Notes under the pieces: model-generated
The model's input: only the letters and a program-made list of their open reading frames with translations
Databases searched by the model: none
Told to the model about the DNA's origin: nothing
Shown: in pieces, positions 33,119 to 37,408 of the stretch
Position numbering within the stretch: position 1 is the first letter of the stretch
Layout: every line of letters starts with the position of its first letter
Translations under genes and position numbers: made by a program
NCBI GenBank assembly: GCA_030427065.1
Contig: JAUHWU010000019.1
Span: 1 to 37,408, forward strand
Length of the DNA: 37,408 bases
Origin: Gammaproteobacteria bacterium
GTDB taxonomy: Bacteria > Pseudomonadota > Gammaproteobacteria > Pseudomonadales > Pseudohongiellaceae
Direction of reading: 5' to 3'

Positions 33119-34135
33119 TCAGGCGGGTTTTTCCCCTGTTACCAGCGAATAGTAGCCATAAGAGCGCTGTGCGCTGACATTTTGAAAGCCCGCTTTTTCC
33201 AGAATTGACTCCAATTGGTTCAGGGTATACTGCTGTCCCTTATTCCCCTGGGTCATGAAAAAGGAAAATGCCACCGCGGCATAGGGTTCATCGCCACTTT
33301 CCTCCAGAAGAATTTCCTGCAGACAGATACGGCCGCCAGGAGCCAGAGCCGCAAAACTTTTTTGTGCCAGAAATTCACAGGTTTCTGTACTCCAGTCATG
33401 AAAAATATTCGAGAAAAAATGGGCCTCATAACCTTCGGGCCAGTCTTCCCTGAACATATCAATGGCTTTGGTATCTACCCGGTCAGAAACACCCGCTTTC
33501 TCTATATAGCCTTTAGCTACTTCACACACCGCAGCCAGTTCCATAATCGTACATTTCATGTTCGGATAGTGATTCGCCAAGGCAGAGGCATAACAGCCGG
33601 AGCCACCCCCGACATCCAGCAGGCTGTTAACGCCTGAAAAATCGCAGGTATGGGCTATGCCAACTGCAGAGGGCATGGAATGACAGTGCATAAAATCTGT
33701 CACTTTTTTTGCCAGTGCCGGATCCATCTGGCCGGATTCCCAACTATCTGCAGGGCCTCTCGCTTCTTCAGTTTCTCCATCCCTGATGTTGTCGAGAATC
33801 ACTTTATAATTTGGAATTGCTTCACCACGACGGATGAAAAATGGTCCCCAGAAGTAGGGGCTTTCTTTCAGCATATAAGTGCGCGATAGCGTATTGAGTT
33901 GGTAGGCCCCCTGATGCTTATCCAATAGGCCCTGTACTTTCAGCATGGGCAATAATGCTTTCATGCCGCGCAGGGAATAACCAAGTTTTTTTGCTACCTG
34001 CTCGACACTCAGCGGCTCGTTAAAGCCTTCAAACACTTCCAGTTTGAGTGCAATGGTAATGGCCTGAGATTTAAAATCGCTGAGCATAATGTCCCAGATT
34101 TTTGTATCGTCAATGGGCGGGAGTACTGGATTCAA
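33119..34135 (-). CDS. SAM-dependent O-methyltransferase (acetylserotonin/plant-type fold)
   Basis: The 338-residue protein has the two-part layout of class II O-methyltransferases. An N-terminal winged-helix dimerisation domain (LEVFEGFNEPLSVEQVAKKL, LLPMLKVQGLL) is followed by a Rossmann methyltransferase domain with LLDVGGGSGCYASAL as the SAM glycine loop, MELAAVCEVAKGYIEKAG, and ALAPGGRICLQEILLEE as motif IV/V. The HDWS stretch contains the histidine position that serves as general base in this family. The substrate is probably a phenol or related small aromatic, which fits the LigAB genes upstream. The start is TTG at 34135 with GAGG 8 bases upstream. It is the last gene of the probable minus-strand operon. 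Confidence 0.85.
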   Translation of the reverse strand: MNPVLPPIDDTKIWDIMLSDFKSQAITIALKLEVFEGFNEPLSVEQVAKKLGYSLRGMKALLPMLKVQGLLDKHQGAYQLNTLSRTYMLKESPYFWGPFFIRRGEAIPNYKVILDNIRDGETEEARGPADSWESGQMDPALAKKVTDFMHCHSMPSAVGIAHTCDFSGVNSLLDVGGGSGCYASALANHYPNMKCTIMELAAVCEVAKGYIEKAGVSDRVDTKAIDMFREDWPEGYEAHFFSNIFHDWSTETCEFLAQKSFAALAPGGRICLQEILLEESGDEPYAAVAFSFFMTQGNKGQQYTLNQLESILEKAGFQNVSAQRSYGYYSLVTGEKPA

Positions 34136-34211
34136 TTTGCTTACCTCTTATCGTACTAATGCTGAATTTTTATAGTTGCGCATAAATTTGTTAAGCCGCT
34201 GTTACTACAGT

Positions 34212-35141
34212 CTACTCGGCAGAATTTGGAGTCAGTGGAAAATTGCCATCATAGGGTGGCCAATTGGGTACCGGCTGCGTTGGCCTGGCATAGAACATGG
34301 CTGCATGGACATGGCGTATCAGGCCGTCCTCAATGCTGAAGACTTCGGTGAAATGATTGCGCCAGCGTTCATTGCCAGGACGGCGCAGAAATACCACGGA
34401 CAGCATGGCAATCTGTTGTTCAACATCCACTACCTGAACGCGACGACCGGCTACCTGGGCAAGACCAAAATCACCGGAAGTTCGGCAATCAGAGGTGCCG
34501 TTGTAACCGGTTGCTCCCTCCGCCAAAGGCCCGCCAAAAGTATTCTCGCCGTTTTCACGACGTGAGCAGCCCGGATGGCCTTTTATTACTTTACTGTTCT
34601 GGGCGATGATGCCGTCGAAATAACTGTTGGCAATGGCAATCAGGTCATCACGGCTATAGCGGCGCTCTAACGCAACCGACCCCTGATTGGGAGGATTGGC
34701 AATCAGATTGTCTGCGTCCCAGTAGACAGTACCTGGTACACCCTGAAGACCCACATCATTCTCACGGCCGATATGCCACTCTGCTTCAGTGATCATGTTG
34801 TTTTTTACTTTCAGGCGTAGGGAGACTACTGCACGCGCTCCATCTTCTTCCAGCAAGCCATAAAAACCGGCTGAACTGCCTTCAGGGTCATAGTAACGGC
34901 GTTCTAATTCACCCAGGGCAGTGACGGTAGACCAAAGTCCTTCGTCGTTGGGGGTGACAATAGAGTTTTCTGTCTGGCGAAAGCCATAGCTTAATGGTGC
35001 CCGGGAGGCATCGTTGGCGACAATGGCATTGAGGTACTGGTCAAGAAAGCCCGCCAGGCAACTGCGGTCGCAGTCCTGTGCCTGAGCAGAAAATGAAATG
35101 CCGGTGAAAAGGCACAGAGTTATCAATTTGCGTAAAAGCAT
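34212..35141 (-). CDS. Secreted DUF8021-like (NTF2-related) protein
   Basis: The protein has 309 residues from the ATG at 35141, chosen because AGGGG lies 8 bases upstream. An in-frame GTG at 35147 is too close to that site. It has a clear signal peptide (MLLRKLITLCLFTGISFS, cleavage near AQA-QD), so it is periplasmic or exported. The mature protein has two NTF2-like halves: CLAGFLDQYLNAIVANDASR with a first sheet, and DLIAIANSYFDGIIAQNSKV with a second sheet ending EDGLIRHVHAAMFY. The conserved cysteines CDRSC and the GCSRRENGENTFGG segment match a family I know as DUF8021, common in fungi and in some bacteria, with no proven function. It lies 89 bp after ligB and 76 bp before the O-methyltransferase. 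An aromatic substrate is inferred only from neighbours. Confidence 0.7.
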   Translation of the reverse strand: MLLRKLITLCLFTGISFSAQAQDCDRSCLAGFLDQYLNAIVANDASRAPLSYGFRQTENSIVTPNDEGLWSTVTALGELERRYYDPEGSSAGFYGLLEEDGARAVVSLRLKVKNNMITEAEWHIGRENDVGLQGVPGTVYWDADNLIANPPNQGSVALERRYSRDDLIAIANSYFDGIIAQNSKVIKGHPGCSRRENGENTFGGPLAEGATGYNGTSDCRTSGDFGLAQVAGRRVQVVDVEQQIAMLSVVFLRRPGNERWRNHFTEVFSIEDGLIRHVHAAMFYARPTQPVPNWPPYDGNFPLTPNSAE

Positions 35142-35230
35142 GAACACATCCCCTGAATATTGTTTTTATAGTCAGTGGATTCTCTTTCAACTGGGCGGCG
35201 CTTGCAACCTGCTCGTAACAAACCAGGCTG

Positions 35231-36477
<1,247 letters not shown>

Positions 36478-36505
36478 GACTGGACTCCAGATAAGTGAAA
36501 AGGCA

Positions 36506-36514
36506 ATTCTAGCA
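36506..36514 (-). promoter_or_regulatory. Extended -10 promoter ahead of ligA
   Basis: On the minus strand the sequence TGCTAGAAT (36514-36506) is a full extended -10 (TGn plus TAGAAT, one mismatch to TATAAT). The -35 region 17 bp upstream (CACATC) is poor, as is common with extended -10 promoters. Transcription would begin near 36499, about 22 bases ahead of the ligA ATG and just upstream of its GGAG site. Confidence 0.5.
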
Positions 36515-36606
36515 CAAGCTTCGGCCAGGATGTGTTTGGGGCTTTTCTATCCGCAGGAGGATGATTCTCTCATGCTGAGGATTTAAATTGACTTCGAGAA
36601 CAGCCA

Positions 36607-37047
36607 CTACTCGGTATTGAACATAAATACCGAGGTACTAAGGGCGATTTCCTTTAGAAAAAGCATCAGTGCCAGTATCAGGCAGAGCATTGCGATCACA
36701 AAAAGAAAAGCGATAAAGATAACAACCTCAAAGTTCATTACAGCGCCAATAAAAAGCACAACGATCACCAGGCATATCAACAAGGCACAACAGGTGCTCA
36801 GGGATATGGCCCAGTTGGTTAGTGTGGCGCGCCGTGTCAGGGATTTCAATTCACTCATGACCAGAATCCTTTCTGTTTCATCACAAATGGCTTTTTTGTC
36901 CTTCAGAAAGCGCCCGCGGTCAACAATACGCCCGAGTCGATGGGTCATGACGTTAAGGGCACCGGTAATGCCCGCCAGCAGGAAGACCGGTGCAACGGCC
37001 AACTGGATGGCACTGGAGATGTCAGTGATCTGAAAAAATTGCTCCAT
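36607..37047 (-). CDS. DUF2721 family membrane protein
   Basis: The 146-residue protein has an N-terminal helix (AIQLAVAPVFLLAGITGAL), the family segment NVMTHRLGRIVDRGR, a helical cytoplasmic region (ETERILVMSELKSLTRRA), and two or three C-terminal membrane helices (LLICLVIVVLFIGAVM, VVIFIAFLFVIAMLCLILALMLFL). This matches DUF2721, a small inner-membrane family of unknown function. It stands 129 bp from ligA on the same strand and 88 bp from the RND gene. No sequence feature ties it to either neighbour. Confidence 0.87.
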   Translation of the reverse strand: MEQFFQITDISSAIQLAVAPVFLLAGITGALNVMTHRLGRIVDRGRFLKDKKAICDETERILVMSELKSLTRRATLTNWAISLSTCCALLICLVIVVLFIGAVMNFEVVIFIAFLFVIAMLCLILALMLFLKEIALSTSVFMFNTE

Positions 37048-37135
37048 GGCAGGCTCTTTATTAAAGCAGTGAATCGATGATCACTTCAGAATAAAGAACA
37101 TGCCATGCTTAGTCCAGTTGCAAAACAGGCGCTGC

Positions 37136-37408
37136 TTAGCTGGTAGCCGGGACATCAAAGCCACGCCTGGCGGGGATGTTGATTTTCTTGCCCTTCATGT
37201 CCTCAAGAATAACGTAGAGGCAGGGGATCAGCAGCAGGGTAATAACAGTGGCGAATACAATGCCAAACGCCATCGAGGTCGCCATTGGGATCAGGAACTG
37301 GGCCTGCATACTGGTTTCCATCAGGATGGGCAACAAGCCAAAAAAGGTGGTCAGGGAGGTCAGCAGAATGGCACGAAAACGACGCGAACCACCATTGACA
37401 ACCGCAGT
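37136..37408 (-). CDS. RND efflux permease, C-terminal fragment cut by the window edge
   Basis: The last 90 codons of a minus-strand gene enter from the right edge. The residues show the end of an RND (AcrB/MexB/HAE1-like) inner-membrane transporter: [20 protein letters not shown], then a [20 protein letters not shown] helix and a final [13 protein letters not shown] helix with a short cytoplasmic tail. These match transmembrane helices 10-12 of the family. The FLIPMA wording is like the cluster of uncharacterised RND permeases rather than AcrB itself (GxGAQNAVGIGVMGG). The substrate is unknown, because the periplasmic domains are not in the window. Confidence 0.88.
   Translation of the reverse strand, partial: TAVVNGGSRRFRAILLTSLTTFFGLLPILMETSMQAQFLIPMATSMAFGIVFATVITLLLIPCLYVILEDMKGKKINIPARRGFDVPATS

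Noticed and set aside
32702-33208. 168-codon plus-strand open frame overlapping the LysR gene and running into the methyltransferase gene
   Set aside because: It is out of frame with two recognised genes and has no start signal or domain.

Overview
The window looks like a chromosomal segment of a marine-type gammaproteobacterium, with relatives plausibly among Cellvibrionales or Pseudomonas-like lineages. The evidence is a Pseudomonas-style PilG/PilH/PilI/PilJ/ChpA chemosensory set, an ECF11-type RpoE/ChrR pair with its usual lipid-modification companions, an SrkA kinase, a pitrilysin-like lipoprotein, a SulP transporter and a LigAB extradiol dioxygenase. Genes are tightly packed, with Shine-Dalgarno-led ATG, GTG and TTG starts. 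I see no tRNA, rRNA, CRISPR array, insertion sequence or phage gene. The assignment to a lineage is inference from gene content.

Left part (1-16651). A ChrR-like anti-sigma factor (cut by the window edge) and an ECF sigma factor lie on the minus strand. Divergent from them is a five-gene plus-strand operon: NTF2-like protein, short-chain dehydrogenase, FAD oxidoreductase, DUF1365 protein and cyclopropane-fatty-acyl-phospholipid-synthase-like methyltransferase. The 185 bp between the two units holds back-to-back promoter-like elements (TGATCC, 18 bp, then CGTAAAAG or CGTATAAG), so the sigma factor probably drives both directions. After srkA, an M16 metallopeptidase, an EamA permease and a glycosyltransferase-like gene comes a second block (DUF2878, chalcone-isomerase-like, DUF3833 lipoprotein). 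These three families commonly accompany the same ECF/CFA cluster. A degenerate copy of the promoter motif precedes them, so the regulon appears split in two. A VOC protein and a SulP anion transporter close this part.

Middle part (16652-31660). After a 433 bp intergenic region with an inverted repeat, a compact plus-strand operon encodes a FimX-like REC-PAS-GGDEF-EAL protein with degenerate enzyme motifs, PilG, PilH, PilI, PilJ, a giant ChpA-type kinase, a ChpC-like CheW protein and a GAF-domain PilB/GspE-type ATPase. This reads as a sense-to-motor module for type IV pilus activity. It joins chemosensory phosphotransfer, a likely c-di-GMP effector and a dedicated assembly ATPase, but has no CheR or CheB methylation enzyme.

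Right part (31661-37408). A terminator ends a minus-strand S30AE/HPF-like gene, which is divergent from an NhaR-type LysR regulator. Next is a minus-strand run that is probably one operon: ligA, ligB, a secreted DUF8021-like protein and an O-methyltransferase, with an extended -10 promoter ahead of ligA. A DUF2721 membrane protein and the C-terminal end of an RND efflux permease finish the window.
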